Assembly (NCBI GenBank): GCA_947502145.1 | Contig: CANMYO010000001.1 | Coordinates: 558,001 to 622,000 of the forward strand | From: an uncultured Paracoccaceae bacterium | Lineage (GTDB): Bacteria; Pseudomonadota; Alphaproteobacteria; Rhodobacterales; Rhodobacteraceae | Direction of reading: 5' to 3' | DNA: 64,000 nucleotides | Shown: positions 53,923 to 64,000 of the stretch, piece after piece | How the letters are laid out: each line of letters begins with the position of its first letter | Position numbering within the stretch: the first letter of the stretch is position 1 | Made by a program: the position numbers and the translations under genes | The notes under the pieces: model-generated | Databases searched by the model: none | The model's input: only the letters and a program-made list of their open reading frames with translations | Told to the model about the DNA's origin: nothing

Positions 53923-54125
53923 GAAGGCAAGCGAGAGCTGTGTTCCGCGCCATTACACGCAGTCGCCATTCTTTGGGCCGAGGCTCTCGCAGACACGTCA
54001 GGTGGCAATCCGACATCAGCTCTCAAGAAATGATGCTCCTGACAGGCCCTTGTGTTGTGACATATTAGAAGTTTGTCGAATTTCTATCCTCACAATCTGA
54101 AACTTGCTGGAATACGATGCCATCG
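53923..54125. other. Accessory intergenic DNA with an uncertain small ORF
   Basis: A GTG at 53910 opens a 52-residue Arg-rich frame to 54068 (SRLGRQARAVFRAITRSR near its start). It overlaps the end of the frameshifted gene. The composition gives no support for a known protein, so I do not call it as a gene. Confidence 0.3.
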
Positions 54126-54833
54126 CTAAACACCTTCAAAAGACCAACCAGCATAATCCGCAAGATTCGACTCATTCAGACCGATGACTTTCGCTAGGTC
54201 CTCGCCGAGAAATAAAATGCCGTGAATGAAGAAGATGCGTGGCGCGGTACCCCGCTTGAACGCCAATCGCGTGGGAAGCAGGCCGCGCAATGATGTACCA
54301 ATATTGTCCTGATAGTCTTTCAATTCCCTTTTCGTAGAAAAACTTAAACCATCGTCCAAGATCTCGCGCGTCACAAATTTAACCAGTTTGAAGGTACAGT
54401 CTTTCATTGAAAAACAATCTATGGGGCCAAATTGCCCATACCGCGGCAGAAGCAAATCATAGTCACCAAGTACACCGTCATCCGAATACTCGAGGGATGC
54501 GGTCAGAACGTTTTTCAATAGGTCGCTTGCCCTAATCAGGTGAAGGTAAGATCGAGCGAGCAAAAGGGCATCTTTGTCCTGCCGAACTTTCATAATTCGC
54601 GGCCTGCCGACGCTGTTCGGGAAAACGACTTTCAATGCCTTCGGTTTTGTTCTGTTGGCAATCCTTGTCCGACGATCAGTGAGCAAGAAACGCTCTGCGA
54701 TACTCGGCGCCGTTCGCGCTGGGTCTCGCGAGGCAAGATATTTGTCGAGCGCTGTCTTACTGTCGAAGCAAAGAGGGCCGTATGCGCCATCAATCGTCAA
54801 ACTTAGAGCATTGGTGTAGCTATCGTACCTCAA
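54126..54833 (-). CDS. Orphan hypothetical protein between tuf and the NicO pair
   Basis: A 235-residue soluble protein of unknown function, without signal peptide or membrane helices. It has basic and mixed stretches (RFLLTDRRTRIANRTKPKALKVV) and a hydrophobic C-terminal part (RIFFIHGILFLGEDLAKVIGLNES). Codon use is AT-richer than in the ribosomal genes, suggesting acquisition. It is next to the tuf terminator and has no obvious partner; the frameshifted gene nearby shares the same AT-rich style. Confidence 0.65.
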   Translation of the reverse strand: MRYDSYTNALSLTIDGAYGPLCFDSKTALDKYLASRDPARTAPSIAERFLLTDRRTRIANRTKPKALKVVFPNSVGRPRIMKVRQDKDALLLARSYLHLIRASDLLKNVLTASLEYSDDGVLGDYDLLLPRYGQFGPIDCFSMKDCTFKLVKFVTREILDDGLSFSTKRELKDYQDNIGTSLRGLLPTRLAFKRGTAPRIFFIHGILFLGEDLAKVIGLNESNLADYAGWSFEGV

Positions 54834-54922
54834 CTGCCTTCTCTTTCTGCCATTTCAATTTCAATCGCCTCGCTAGCGAACCGGCAAGTTTCGTCAATGC
54901 TAGCAGGTCCCTTCAGTAAAAC

Positions 54923-54958
54923 GAAGAAAGGCCGCCGGGTTTTCCCGACGGCCTTTCT
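54923..54958 (-). terminator. Intrinsic terminator after tuf
   Basis: AAAGGCCGCCGGG (54927-54939), loop TTTT, CCCGACGGCCTTT (54944-54956). On the minus-strand transcript the one imperfect position is a G-U pair, so the 13-bp stem is complete, and a U-rich CUUUCUUCG follows. It closes the rpsL-rpsG-fusA-tuf transcript. Confidence 0.88.
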
Positions 54959-55055
54959 TTATCTCGACTGAGTGGGACGTTCTCAGTGATTGCAACCAAT
55001 CACCTGCCGCATCCCACCCGGCGCGTTTGCGGCGCGATCGCCGCAGGGCGCTCCG

Positions 55056-56231
<1,176 letters not shown>

Positions 56232-56262
56232 GATGGCCTCCTTGGATATTCAATTTCATGAG

Positions 56263-56283
56263 GCCCCGGATCAGGTCCGGGGC
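56263..56283. repeat. Hairpin between fusA and tuf
   Basis: GCCCCGGA (56263-56270), loop TCAGG, TCCGGGGC (56276-56283): a perfect 8-bp stem in the 68-base gap. The sequence resembles a palindromic unit (CCCGGA-N5-TCCGGG) that is frequent in alphaproteobacterial intergenic regions. It may modulate fusA-tuf readthrough. Confidence 0.6.
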
Positions 56284-56299
56284 GCCCAAGCCCGTGGGC

Positions 56300-58417
56300 T
56301 TAGGCGTATTTCTTTTGGATCTCGTCCGAGATGTTCTGTGGCACAGGTTCGTAGTGGTCGAACTGCATCGTAAAGTTGGCCCGGCCCGAAGACATGGACC
56401 GCAACGTGTTGATGTAGCCAAACATGTTTGCCAGCGGCACGAAGGCGTCAATCGCGATGGCATTGCCGCGCGTATCCTGCCCCTGGACCTGTCCCCGACG
56501 GGAGGTCAGGTCACCAATGATCCCACCGGTATATTCTTCCGGCGTGATCACTTCGACTTTCATGATCGGCTCAAGCAGTTTCGCGCCAGCCTTGCGCATG
56601 CCTTCGCGCATACACATACGGGCCGCGATTTCGAACGCGAGGATCGAGCTGTCAACATCGTGGAATTTACCGTCAAGCAGTTCCACCTTGAAGTCGATCA
56701 CGGGGAAGCCGGCCAGCGGGCCGCTATCCATGACGGACTTGATGCCTTTTTCAACACCGGGAATGTATTCCTTTGGAACGGCACCACCAACGATCTTGGA
56801 TTCAAACGAGAAACCCTCGCCCGGTTCAGTCGGGATGATGTTCATCTTGACTTCACCAAACTGACCAGAGCCACCAGACTGCTTCTTGTGGGTGTAGGTA
56901 TGCTCAACCGCGTGACCGATGGTTTCACGATAGGCCACCTGCGGCGCACCGATGTTGGCTTCGACCTTGAATTCGCGCCTCATGCGATCGACGAGGATGT
57001 CGAGATGCAATTCGCCCATGCCCTTCATGATGGTCTGACCGCTTTCGATGTCAGTCTCAACACGGAAGGACGGATCCTCGGCTGACAGGCGCTGCAGGGC
57101 GATGCCCATCTTTTCCTGGTCGCCTTTGGTCTTGGGTTCAACAGCGATCTCGATCACGGGATCGGGGAAGGTCATCGTTTCCAGAACCACCGGATCAGCA
57201 ACAGAACAGAGCGTGTCACCGGTTGTGGTGTCTTTCAGACCGCCCAGCGCGATGATGTCACCCGAAAACGCTTCGGAGATTTCATCACGGTCGTTGGAGT
57301 GCATGATCATCATGCGGCCAACGCGCTCTTTCTTGCCCTTGGTCGAGTTCAGGAATGTATCACCCTTTTCCAGCTTGCCGGAATAGATCCGGGTAAAGGT
57401 CAGGGAGCCCACAAAGGGGTCATTCCAGATTTTGAACGCAAGCGCAGAGAACGGCATGTCATCATCCGCACGGCGGGCGATGTTACGCACTTCGTCTTCG
57501 TCGCCGGGCTTAAAGCCCATGTAGTCCACTACGTCCATTGGGCTTGGCAGATAGTCGACAACCGCGTTGAGCAGGGGCTGAACGCCCTTGTTCTTGAACG
57601 CAGAGCCACCAAGAACCGGCACAAATGCCATTTCCAGCGTGCCCTTGCGCAGCAGTGCGCGCAGGGTTGGCACGTCAGGCTCATTGCCTTCGAGATATTC
57701 CATCATCGCGTCGTCGTCCATTTCGACGGCCGCTTCGATCATCTTGCCACGCCATTCTTCAGCCATGTCCTTGAGGCTGTCACGCACAGGCGCCTTGACC
57801 CAGGATGCACCAAGGTCTTCGCCCTGCCACAGCCATTCTTCCATGGTGACCAGGTCGATCAGGCCTTCAAGCTCTGTCTCGGCACCAATTGGCACGCCAA
57901 CAGGCACGGCCTTGGCACCGGTGCGATCTTCGATCATCGCAACACAGTTGAAGAAGTCGGCACCGATCTTGTCCATCTTGTTGACGAACACCATGCGCGG
58001 CACCTTGTAGCGGTCAGCCTGACGCCAGACGGTTTCTGTCTGCGGCTCAACACCGGCGTTGGCATCAAGCACACAGACCGCACCGTCAAGCACGGCCAGC
58101 GAGCGTTCAACTTCAATGGTGAAGTCAACGTGGCCGGGGGTGTCGATGATGTTCAGGCGGTGCTTGGGGCTGTCAGCAGTCTCACCGTCCTCGGTGCGTT
58201 CCCAGAATGTGGTTGTCGCAGCCGAAGTAATGGTGATCCCGCGCTCTTGCTCTTGCTCCATGTGGTCCATGGTCGCCGCACCATCGTGCACTTCGCCGAT
58301 GTTATGCTCTTTGCCGGTGTAATACAGGATCCGCTCTGAGCAGGTGGTTTTACCTGCATCAATATGCGCCATGATCCCGAAGTTACGGTATAGTTCGAGT
58401 GGATACTCGCGTGCCAT
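56300..58417 (-). CDS. fusA: Elongation factor G
   Basis: A 705-residue translocation GTPase. [25 protein letters not shown] is the P-loop region, [23 protein letters not shown] the G3 region, and [14 protein letters not shown] the G4 region. Domain IV/V sequences ([32 protein letters not shown]) complete the standard length. It lies 15 bases after rpsG. Confidence 0.99.
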   Translation of the reverse strand: MAREYPLELYRNFGIMAHIDAGKTTCSERILYYTGKEHNIGEVHDGAATMDHMEQEQERGITITSAATTTFWERTEDGETADSPKHRLNIIDTPGHVDFTIEVERSLAVLDGAVCVLDANAGVEPQTETVWRQADRYKVPRMVFVNKMDKIGADFFNCVAMIEDRTGAKAVPVGVPIGAETELEGLIDLVTMEEWLWQGEDLGASWVKAPVRDSLKDMAEEWRGKMIEAAVEMDDDAMMEYLEGNEPDVPTLRALLRKGTLEMAFVPVLGGSAFKNKGVQPLLNAVVDYLPSPMDVVDYMGFKPGDEDEVRNIARRADDDMPFSALAFKIWNDPFVGSLTFTRIYSGKLEKGDTFLNSTKGKKERVGRMMIMHSNDRDEISEAFSGDIIALGGLKDTTTGDTLCSVADPVVLETMTFPDPVIEIAVEPKTKGDQEKMGIALQRLSAEDPSFRVETDIESGQTIMKGMGELHLDILVDRMRREFKVEANIGAPQVAYRETIGHAVEHTYTHKKQSGGSGQFGEVKMNIIPTEPGEGFSFESKIVGGAVPKEYIPGVEKGIKSVMDSGPLAGFPVIDFKVELLDGKFHDVDSSILAFEIAARMCMREGMRKAGAKLLEPIMKVEVITPEEYTGGIIGDLTSRRGQVQGQDTRGNAIAIDAFVPLANMFGYINTLRSMSSGRANFTMQFDHYEPVPQNISDEIQKKYA

Positions 58418-58432
58418 ATCTGATAGGTCCTC

Positions 58433-58903
58433 TTACCAGCGATAGTGACCGAATGCTTTGTTCGCATCGGCCATTTTGTGGGTGTCTTCGCGCTTTTTGA
58501 CGGCTGTACCGCGGTTGTTGACCGCGTCCAGCAGCTCACCTGCAAGGCGTTCTTCCATGGTGTTTTCGTTGCGCGACTTGGCGGCTTTGATCAGCCAGCG
58601 GATCGCGAGCGCCTCGCGACGTTCCGGGCGGACCTCAACGGGCACCTGGTAGGTCGCGCCACCCACACGGCGGGACCGGACTTCCATCGATGGTTTGATG
58701 TTGTCGAGCGCTTCGTGGAACACTTCCACGGGCGCCTTTTTGAGTTTGTCTTCAACACGATCAAAGGCGTTGTAGACGATGCGTTCAGCGACGGATTTCT
58801 TTCCGTCGATCATCAGGTTGTTCATGAACTTGGTCAGAACGATGTCGCCAAATTTGGCGTCGGGCAGAACTTCGCGTTTTTCAGCGGCGTGACGGCGTGA
58901 CAT
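58433..58903 (-). CDS. rpsG: 30S ribosomal protein S7
   Basis: A 156-residue head-assembly protein. [48 protein letters not shown] and [31 protein letters not shown] are standard. It lies 12 bases after rpsL. In many bacteria S7 represses this operon. Confidence 0.99.
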   Translation of the reverse strand: MSRRHAAEKREVLPDAKFGDIVLTKFMNNLMIDGKKSVAERIVYNAFDRVEDKLKKAPVEVFHEALDNIKPSMEVRSRRVGGATYQVPVEVRPERREALAIRWLIKAAKSRNENTMEERLAGELLDAVNNRGTAVKKREDTHKMADANKAFGHYRW

Positions 58904-58915
58904 ATATCTATTCCC

Positions 58916-59287
58916 TTACTTAGGACGCTTCGCGCCGTACTTCGAACGGCGTTGCTTACGATCTTTGACGCCCTGGGTATCCAGAACACCGCGCAGGATG
59001 TGGTAACGCACACCGGGAAGGTCTTTTACACGGCCGCCACGGATCAGAACCACAGAGTGTTCCTGAAGGTTGTGGCTTTCACCGGGGATATAAGAGATCA
59101 CCTCGTAACCGTTGGTCAGGCGAACCTTTGCAACTTTACGCATCGCCGAGTTCGGCTTTTTGGGTGTGGTTGTATAAACACGTGTGCAGACGCCGCGCTT
59201 TTGCGGGCAGCCTTCAAGGTGCTGTGACTTGGATCGTGTGACTTTTGGCTGGCGCGGTTTGCGGATCAGCTGCTGAATCGTTGGCAT
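58916..59287 (-). CDS. rpsL: 30S ribosomal protein S12
   Basis: A 123-residue decoding-centre protein. [51 protein letters not shown] with the streptomycin-relevant Lys in TTPKKPNSA, and [31 protein letters not shown] at the end. The ATG at 59287 gives the usual length; the frame extends upstream to 59494 but that part is the leader. It heads the str operon. Confidence 0.99.
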   Translation of the reverse strand: MPTIQQLIRKPRQPKVTRSKSQHLEGCPQKRGVCTRVYTTTPKKPNSAMRKVAKVRLTNGYEVISYIPGESHNLQEHSVVLIRGGRVKDLPGVRYHILRGVLDTQGVKDRKQRRSKYGAKRPK

Positions 59288-59509
59288 CGTTTGATGTTCC
59301 CATCTCTTCACATGTGTGCGCCATTGCGGGCGCGGGGGTTTCCAAATTGCCTTACACGTCTGCAAAGCACAAAAATTCCGCAGTCGAACCCTTACCGGAG
59401 GTTCGGTGCGGTTGGGTATCCAGAGGAACAAACCAGCATTAGGTCGGTTCTTGGCCACTTCAACTTTGATTTCGGACGTCTGGGGATAGCCCAAGGCCCG
59501 GATGAGCGG

Positions 59510-59538
59510 CGTATAGGGGGAGTCGTTGGGCCTGTCAA
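59510..59538 (-). promoter_or_regulatory. Promoter of the str operon
   Basis: On the minus strand: -35 TTGACA (59533-59538), a 17-bp spacer GGCCCAACGACTCCCCC, and -10 TATACG (59510-59515), then CCGCTCATCC. The leader to the rpsL ATG is about 215 bases. It is the best match of the three related ribosomal promoters. Confidence 0.8.
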
Positions 59539-59553
59539 CAGCCGCCCCGGCGG

Positions 59554-60453
59554 CTAGCGCGCCCGGCCGATGATCGGTGTCTGGCGGCGGCGCAGCCGGG
59601 CCTCGCGGTATAGCGTGAACAGCCCGGTGGTCACAACGATGGCCGCCCCCAGCAGGGTCAGCCGGTCGGGAAAATCGCCAAAGATCAAAAGCCCGAGGAT
59701 CAGCGCCACCAAGAGGCTGGTATAGCGAAATGGCGCGACAAAGCTAAGGTCGCCCACCCGCATCGCCGCAACCGAAAAGACATAGCCGCCAATGATAAAG
59801 ACCATCGCCCCGCCAAGTTGCAGCGCGGCCCTGCCCGACAGCGGTGCCCAATCCACGAACAGGGCCATGAGACCGGCAAAAAGCGTCACCCCGATTGCCG
59901 CCATCAGCGCCACAAGCACGGAGGGGGCCGCGTGCGACATGCGGCGCGCGGCCAGATCGCGCAGCGTCACGCAGGCCACCGCCGCGATGGCGTAAATGGA
60001 ATAGATGTCAAACCCTGCACCACCGGGTTTCACGATCAGCAGGACGCCGCAGAAGCCGATCAGGATCGCGCTGAAGCGCCGCCAACCCAAGGTCTCGCCC
60101 AGGAACACCGCCCCGGCCAGGGTCACGGTCAGCGGCAGCGTCTGCAGGATCGCAGACAGATTGGCAATCGGCATGTGAAACAGCGCGGTCAGAAAGAAAA
60201 ACGCGCCCCCGACTTCGGCCAGTGTGCGCAGCAGGATCAAAACCCAGTCGCGCCGTCCCAGATCAAATTTCAGCTGACCCATCATCCGGCAAAGCACCAA
60301 GAGGCAAAGCGCCACACCGATGCCGCGCAGAAACAGCGCCTGCATCAGCGGCAGTTCATCGGCCAGCGCCTTCATGAAGGCATCGTTGACGGTAAATGCG
60401 GTCATCGACCCCGCCATCAACATCGCGCCCCTGATGTTGTCAGAAATCTGCAT
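59554..60453 (-). CDS. DMT-superfamily (EamA) transporter
   Basis: A 299-residue membrane protein with ten predicted helices in two EamA repeats ([21 protein letters not shown] at the start; [49 protein letters not shown] in the second). Such carriers export amino acids, metabolites or drugs; the substrate is unknown. It is divergent from the glycosyltransferase, 43 bases apart. It ends just beyond the str promoter. Confidence 0.92.
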   Translation of the reverse strand: MQISDNIRGAMLMAGSMTAFTVNDAFMKALADELPLMQALFLRGIGVALCLLVLCRMMGQLKFDLGRRDWVLILLRTLAEVGGAFFFLTALFHMPIANLSAILQTLPLTVTLAGAVFLGETLGWRRFSAILIGFCGVLLIVKPGGAGFDIYSIYAIAAVACVTLRDLAARRMSHAAPSVLVALMAAIGVTLFAGLMALFVDWAPLSGRAALQLGGAMVFIIGGYVFSVAAMRVGDLSFVAPFRYTSLLVALILGLLIFGDFPDRLTLLGAAIVVTTGLFTLYREARLRRRQTPIIGRAR

Positions 60454-60496
60454 ATCGCCGCCGTATCAGTGCCAGCCTGTAGACGCCAGCGGGCCA

Positions 60497-61501
60497 ATGG
60501 TGTTTGCCGGTGTCATGGAAACCGATCCCCGATGTCTTGTTGTCACCGCGATGCGCAATGAAGGCGCGTTTATCGTTGAATGGGTGGCATGGTATCGGAT
60601 GCTGGGATTTGACATTCTGGTTGCGACCAACAATTGCACCGACCGGTCGCCTGCGCTGCTGGATGCGCTGGCGGACGCCGGGTGGCTGACCCACGTGCGG
60701 CATCACCCGCCCAAGGGCGTGCCGCCGCAAAAGGCGGCATATCGGGTGCTGCGCCGCCAGCCGCAGGTCGCAGAGTCCGATTGGGTGCTGACCTGCGATG
60801 TGGACGAGTTTCTGGTGATCCATGTCTCAGACACGATCCAGGAATATCTGGGACCGCCGCCCTGGGACAGTCTTGGCATCGCGTTCAGCTGGCGCACCTT
60901 TGGCACCGGTGGGCGCGCGCTTTATGCCCCGGGTCTGGTGCATCGTCAGTTCACTGGTGTCGGGCGGGCAAAGGTGGCGGCCAATAAATCCTTCAAGTCG
61001 ATGTTTCAGCGGCCGCTGGACTTTGGCCGTTTTGACGCCCACACGCCGGTTGATTTTGCTGGCGACTGGGCTGCGCCGGAAAATGGATGGATCAACGGCG
61101 GCGGTGACCCCCTGCCCGCCTTTGCTGATGCCGCGGCCCATCCGATCCGGTTTCTTGAGACCCAGCAGATCAACCACATGGCCGCACAAATGAATCATTA
61201 CGTGTTACGCTCGGTCGAGGAATTCGACGCCAAGCGCGGCACATTAAGTGCGAGCAGTTTTGCCGACCGCTATGACGATACCTTCTTTGCGCGGCGCGAC
61301 CAGAACGATCAAAGCGACACCTCTGCGCTGCGGTTTGCACCCGCCTTTGACACGGTCTACGCCCGCGCGATGGCCCTGCCCGGCGTCGCCCGGCTGCACC
61401 ATTTGTGCTGTGCCAATCGCATCGCCCGCCTGTGCCGTGCGCAGGGTCTGGCCGCTGCTGACGATCCGCGATGGCAGACGGCGATGGCGGCAGCCGGCTG
61501 A
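60497..61501 (+). CDS. Family 2-like glycosyltransferase
   Basis: A 334-residue cytoplasmic glycosyltransferase. LVVTAMRNEGAFIVEWVAWYRMLGFD is the N-terminal nucleotide-sugar-binding segment, and WVLTCDVDEFLVI supplies the DxD. This resembles the Glyco_tranf_2_4 group, often involved in surface polysaccharide or capsule synthesis. Either ATG 60497 or 60515 (METDPRCL) could be the start; neither has a strong ribosome-binding site. Convergent with the desaturase. Confidence 0.88.
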   Translation: MVFAGVMETDPRCLVVTAMRNEGAFIVEWVAWYRMLGFDILVATNNCTDRSPALLDALADAGWLTHVRHHPPKGVPPQKAAYRVLRRQPQVAESDWVLTCDVDEFLVIHVSDTIQEYLGPPPWDSLGIAFSWRTFGTGGRALYAPGLVHRQFTGVGRAKVAANKSFKSMFQRPLDFGRFDAHTPVDFAGDWAAPENGWINGGGDPLPAFADAAAHPIRFLETQQINHMAAQMNHYVLRSVEEFDAKRGTLSASSFADRYDDTFFARRDQNDQSDTSALRFAPAFDTVYARAMALPGVARLHHLCCANRIARLCRAQGLAAADDPRWQTAMAAAG

Positions 61502-61503
61502 GC

Positions 61504-62493
61504 CTATTCTGCCGGTTGCAGGGATTGCTCTGATTGCCGCGCGGCTGCAAATGTCACCATGCGGCCGCGGTCTTCGTCCCAGAGTTTCCAGCGGATGCAT
61601 TGCAGGCCCGACCACCAGCCCAGCCGGGTGGGGGCAATGTGCGGGGACAGGTCAACGTGGCATTGTTTCAGCCGATAGGCCGGAACCTTGTGGTTCAGGT
61701 GATGCAGATCGTGATAGGCAAAGTTGAAGGTCATGAAGTCAAAGACCGGCCCAAGATCAAGCACGCTGGCCCCCTTCAGCGATGCCGATTCAAAGTCATA
61801 ATCGGGGGCCCGTGACCAGTAAGTGTCTTCGTGATTATGGCCAACATAGACCATGAAAACACCAAGACAGGCTGTGACACAGGCGGCGATCAGGAAGAAT
61901 TTGAACGCAACCCAGCCTCCGATCAGGTAGACGCTGCCCCATAGCGCCGCCATCAGCAGGTTCTGGCGCGCTACGTCCCAAAGGCCGGATTTCAGCGCAT
62001 TCTTGGGGAACCGATAACGGATGAAGATAATGAAGAGCGGCCCGATCACAAAGATCACCGGGGCGGAGCGGTAGCAGCGGTAATAAAGCCGCCCCCAGAA
62101 CCCCGTCGCCTGATATTGCGCAACCGTCCAGGTCAGCACCTCATGCGACTCCATCCGGTCAAGATCGCCAATGTAGGCGTGGTGCCGGTTGTGATTGTAG
62201 CGCATCGCGTGAAAGGCGTTGTTGGTAAAGGCGCCCAACAGGATGCCGCAGACCGTATTGGCGCGCTGGCTGGTGAAGTAGCTGTAGTGCCCGTTGTCGT
62301 GCTGGATACCAAAGAGGCGGATCGAAGCGCCGGTGAACATCAGAATCGCCGGGATCATCAGGGCCGGATCACCGAAGCCCCAGGTGCCAACGCAGATCGC
62401 GGCAAGATAAAGCGCAAGCGATATCGCGAGGTGCCACGCACCAAGACGGTCATCGGGTGACGCATAACGCTGGGTCATTTGCCGGATGTTCAT
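61504..62493 (-). CDS. Fatty acid desaturase-family membrane protein
   Basis: A 329-residue integral membrane di-iron enzyme. The three histidine boxes are HDNGH (about 65-69), HNRHH (about 101-105) and HDLHHLNHK (about 262-270), with several helices between them. A C-terminal GHNHEDTYW segment adds more histidines. It could desaturate or hydroxylate a fatty acyl or carotenoid-like chain. It ends two bases from the glycosyltransferase stop. Confidence 0.9.
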   Translation of the reverse strand: MNIRQMTQRYASPDDRLGAWHLAISLALYLAAICVGTWGFGDPALMIPAILMFTGASIRLFGIQHDNGHYSYFTSQRANTVCGILLGAFTNNAFHAMRYNHNRHHAYIGDLDRMESHEVLTWTVAQYQATGFWGRLYYRCYRSAPVIFVIGPLFIIFIRYRFPKNALKSGLWDVARQNLLMAALWGSVYLIGGWVAFKFFLIAACVTACLGVFMVYVGHNHEDTYWSRAPDYDFESASLKGASVLDLGPVFDFMTFNFAYHDLHHLNHKVPAYRLKQCHVDLSPHIAPTRLGWWSGLQCIRWKLWDEDRGRMVTFAAARQSEQSLQPAE

Positions 62494-62609
62494 TTGGTCC
62501 CCAATTCACAAACACCATGGCCGTCGCAACAGACACCGCGACAGTGCAAAGTGACGCTAGGGGAAAGCAAATGCGCGTGCAAGTCAGGTTGCCCTGACCC
62601 CACCGGGCG

Positions 62610-63182
62610 CTAGGGTGCGGCCCGATCAAGCCGCCGGTAAAACGCGCGGATCTGTCCGGCCGCCTGCGGGTCGTCGACATTCTGCGCCAGTGCGATTGTG
62701 ATATCGGCACGCGCGGCCTCTGCATCACCCATGGCACGAAAGGCGTAAGAGCGGCTGATCCGGGCCTCGAAATTCTGCGGAGACAGGGCCAGCAGGGCGG
62801 AAAAGTCTGCCGCGGCGGCTTCATAATTGCGCAGGTTGGCGAGCTGAATGCGGGCGCGATCCCGCAGCGCCCGCGTATTGTGCGGATCGATCTGCAGGGA
62901 TTTGTCATAATCCGCCAGCGCGGCGGCAATATCCATGGCTGCGTAATGGGCGGCGGCACGCACCCGGTAAAGATGCGCAAGATGCGGGTGATCAACATGC
63001 GGGTCAGCCTCGGCCACGGTGATCAGCGCAGTGCAGGCGCTGATACGCAGGTCTTCCGCCGCGTCGGACCCGAGGCTGCGGCAGTGCATTTCCGCCCCGT
63101 ACCAGACCCTGGGATTTTCCCAGACGGTTGCGCCTGCAACCAGCAGCACGGCAAGGGCCAGCATGTAACGGTAGAACGACAT
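62610..63182 (-). CDS. Membrane-anchored tetratricopeptide repeat protein
   Basis: A 190-residue protein with an N-terminal membrane helix (YRYMLALAVLLVAGATVW) and three TPR-like units from about residue 70 (AAALADYDKSLQIDPHNTRALRDRAR; EAAAADFSALLALSPQNFEARISRSYAF; EAARADITIALAQN). It probably mediates protein interactions in the periplasm. The partner is unknown; the neighbouring genes give no clear hint. Confidence 0.85.
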   Translation of the reverse strand: MSFYRYMLALAVLLVAGATVWENPRVWYGAEMHCRSLGSDAAEDLRISACTALITVAEADPHVDHPHLAHLYRVRAAAHYAAMDIAAALADYDKSLQIDPHNTRALRDRARIQLANLRNYEAAAADFSALLALSPQNFEARISRSYAFRAMGDAEAARADITIALAQNVDDPQAAGQIRAFYRRLDRAAP

Positions 63183-63340
63183 CCCCTTATCCTGCCAGCC
63201 GACTGTGGCGCATTTATGGATCAGCGCGGCAGAAACTTTGGCAATGTGATCCCGCCGCGCGGTGCACGAAAGATCGCGGGGTCAGGGGCTGCGCGGCACC
63301 TTGTCCGCGTCAAACCGCGACGGTGCGGCGCAGCTGATCG

Positions 63341-64000
63341 CTAGAATGAAATGGTGAGCGCGGCCGAGGCGGCCCAGTCGCGATCACCGCCAGTGATTGC
63401 ACCCAGCAAAAGCTGGCTGCGCGGTGTTATGGCCTGTTCCAGCCCGATACCAAGGCCCGTGTCTGCGCCTTGGGTGTTCCGGATCAGCGCTGTGACACGG
63501 CTGCCGGGTCCAACGTCATGAGAGGCAGAGAGCGCGACCACCTGCGGCTGACCATTTGCGGCGGCATCATAGGCACTGAGGCCGAGGCTGACCTGTTCGA
63601 ACTGGTGGCTGACCTGCCCTTTGAGGTTCCAATCGGTGGTGTCGTTCTGGGCCACCGCCTCTGCCGCGACGGCATAGCGCGTCGCGCCGTTCTGCATCTG
63701 CGCCGCAAGACCGGCAATCACCACATCCTGATCGGGAACCCCGTGCAGGGAGAGCGACAAGGTGCTGTGGCCAGCGGTGTGATCGTAGCTGACGCCATAG
63801 GGCAAAAAGTCGCTTTCGAACATGGTGCCGTGGGTCGCGCGGCTGCGGGTTTCGCCGATCCGGTCAAGCGCATATCGCGGCATGATCTGCGTCAACGCGG
63901 CGGGCGCGACGCTGTCAAATGCGGGGCGTGGAAACCCGAGTGAGACCTTGTGCGGGCCGCGGCGGTAGGTCGCGTTGGCGTAGGTTTCGTGCAAGCGCCC
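63341..64000 (-). CDS. Outer-membrane beta-barrel-like protein, C-terminal part
   Basis: About 219 codons visible, open at the right edge, so the start is outside. The sequence alternates polar and hydrophobic residues in beta-strand style (HSTLSLSLHGVPDQDVVIAGLAAQMQNG, GQVSHQFEQVSLGLSAYDAAA) and ends AASAALTISF with a terminal Phe, the BamA-recognised signature of outer-membrane barrels. It may be a porin or the barrel of an autotransporter. No better assignment is possible without the 5' part. Confidence 0.7.
   Translation of the reverse strand, partial: GRLHETYANATYRRGPHKVSLGFPRPAFDSVAPAALTQIMPRYALDRIGETRSRATHGTMFESDFLPYGVSYDHTAGHSTLSLSLHGVPDQDVVIAGLAAQMQNGATRYAVAAEAVAQNDTTDWNLKGQVSHQFEQVSLGLSAYDAAANGQPQVVALSASHDVGPGSRVTALIRNTQGADTGLGIGLEQAITPRSQLLLGAITGGDRDWAASAALTISF

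Noticed and set aside
57299-58339. 346-codon plus-strand frame opposite fusA
   Set aside because: Same reason as for tuf; no ribosome-binding site and no domain.

Overview
This window is a gene-dense, GC-rich stretch of a marine alphaproteobacterial chromosome, most likely Rhodobacteraceae (Roseobacter group). The evidence is the alphaproteobacterial serB/serC/serA cluster, an OmpR-type regulator of the kind essential in Rhodobacter, a fused SelD, the str and S10 ribosomal-protein clusters, and the protein sequences in general. No rRNA, tRNA, CRISPR array, transposase or phage gene was found. The species is not determinable by eye.

Layout. 1-7000: dapE (cut by the left edge), rnr, a secreted Cys-rich protein, rppH, an L,D-transpeptidase-like protein, an MDR oxidoreductase and ribA. 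7100-13800: an OmpR-family response regulator, two tandem paralogous RTX proteins (about 4.3 kb), a rhodanese and a secreted beta-propeller-like protein. 13767-18900: serine biosynthesis (serB divergent from serC-serA), a PPP-type phosphatase and a DUF1801 protein. 19043-22207: a selenium module, mnmH facing an NDH-SelD fusion. 22233-26850: a four-gene AttEFGH-like lipid-export ABC operon. 26953-34385: pbpC with an alpha-2-macroglobulin, a periplasmic defence pair. 34471-44287: yaaA, recQ, a histidine phosphatase, two GSTs around a saccharopine-dehydrogenase-like gene, an ArsR/SRPBCC pair with a clear operator, a methyltransferase, a truncated Crp/Fnr regulator and another MDR enzyme.

44402-59287 holds the ribosomal-protein region on the minus strand: rpsL-rpsG-fusA-tuf, then rpsJ-rplC-rplD-rplW, then rplB-rpsS-rplV-rpsC-rplP. 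In most bacteria this is close to one continuous block; here it is cut three times. A nickel/cobalt transporter pair and AT-richer orphan genes lie between tuf and rpsJ. A strong terminator and an accessory insert (DUF2200, thermonuclease, an orphan gene flanked by a 36-bp direct repeat) lie between rplW and rplB. A bidirectional terminator follows rplP. rpsL, rpsJ and rplB each have a promoter of the same type (-35, 17-bp C-rich spacer, TATAC(G/C), GC-rich discriminator), so the cluster appears to have been rewired into separately initiated units. This is the most interesting feature of the window.

59554-64000: a DMT transporter, a glycosyltransferase, a fatty acid desaturase, a TPR protein and an outer-membrane beta-barrel-like protein cut by the right edge. 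Other items of note are a two-copy intergenic element whose hairpin shows compensatory changes, a frameshifted small gene at 53598-53922, a possible leader peptide coupled to arsR, and a G-quadruplex/hairpin element upstream of rnr.
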